Shown: in pieces, positions 12,933 through 12,968 of the stretch | How positions within the stretch are numbered: position 1 is the first letter of the stretch | Layout of the letters: each line of letters starts with the position of its first letter | Origin: an uncultured Peptococcaceae bacterium | Lineage (GTDB): Bacteria; Bacillota; Peptococcia; Peptococcales; Peptococcaceae | Direction of reading: 5' to 3' | NCBI GenBank assembly: GCA_902496505.1 | Contig: CABVBB010000019.1 | Coordinates: 1-12,968 of the forward strand | DNA: 12,968 nucleotides | Program-made: the position numbers and the translations under genes | Notes under the pieces: generated by a model | The model's input: the letters and a program-made list of their open reading frames with translations, nothing else | What the model was told of the DNA's origin: nothing | The model's database searches: none

Positions 12933-12968
12933 GTCGCTTGAAGCGGCAGCCAAGAAAGCTCTTTGAAA
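12933..12968 (+). promoter_or_regulatory. Probable rRNA leader start with boxA antitermination site (runs off window)
   Basis: A small hairpin (GTCGC 12933-12937 with GCGGC 12943-12947, loop TTGAA) precedes AGCTCTTTGAAA at 12957-12968. The latter matches the Firmicutes boxA (GCTCTTTGAAAACT) bound by NusB/NusE in pre-16S leaders. The downstream RNA gene is outside the window, so it is inferred, not seen. Confidence 0.6.

Overview
The window reads as chromosome from an anaerobic, low-to-mid GC member of the Bacillota (Clostridia or a close relative). The evidence is strong AGGAGG-type ribosome binding sites, consensus sigma-A promoters, a class B sortase, a DUF4080 cobalamin-binding radical SAM protein, a DUF4860 pilus-locus protein, and a Firmicutes-style boxA (GCTCTTTGAAA) at the right edge. 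The genus cannot be fixed from the sequence alone. No phage, IS element, CRISPR array or tRNA was seen.

Layout. (1) 2-904: 3' end of an SLC13/DASS-type anion permease, closed by a strong terminator. (2) 987-1634: an Lrp/AsnC-family regulator with its own consensus promoter and a long imperfect terminator hairpin. (3) 1751-3502: a 580-aa B12-binding radical SAM protein with a C-terminal DUF4080-like region; its terminator is folded into the last codons of the gene. (4) 3551-4126: an unrecognised 161-aa protein that appears to be an internal duplication, with a possible second start before the second half. (5) 4181-5279: a secreted transglutaminase-like lipoprotein with an intact Cys-His-Asp triad. 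(6) 5372-9248: a compact type IV pilus/pseudopilus-like operon. It holds a GspF/PilC platform protein, four small single-TM proteins (one DUF4860-like, one pseudopilin-like) and a PilT-type ATPase. Genes overlap or nearly touch. (7) 9298-11785: an HPt protein and a 699-aa response regulator with REC, HD-GYP, PAS-like and GGDEF domains. No terminator is seen between these and the pilus operon. (8) 11799-11848: a near-perfect bidirectional terminator. (9) 11848-12609, minus strand: a class B sortase. (10) 12763-12968: A-rich DNA, two consensus promoters in tandem and a boxA, which look like the promoter and leader of a stable-RNA (probably rRNA) operon lying just beyond the window.

How the parts may work together. 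The most interesting block is 5372-11785. A pared-down pilus-like machine whose only local motor is a PilT-type ATPase is followed, apparently in the same transcript, by a phosphorelay intermediate and a protein that carries intact motifs for both making and breaking down c-di-GMP. The inference is that a phosphorelay sets local c-di-GMP to control the pilus-like machine. The window contains no extension ATPase (PilB), no prepilin peptidase, no PilM/N/O/Q and no canonical pilin. The system is therefore either completed elsewhere in the genome or is an unusual minimal form.
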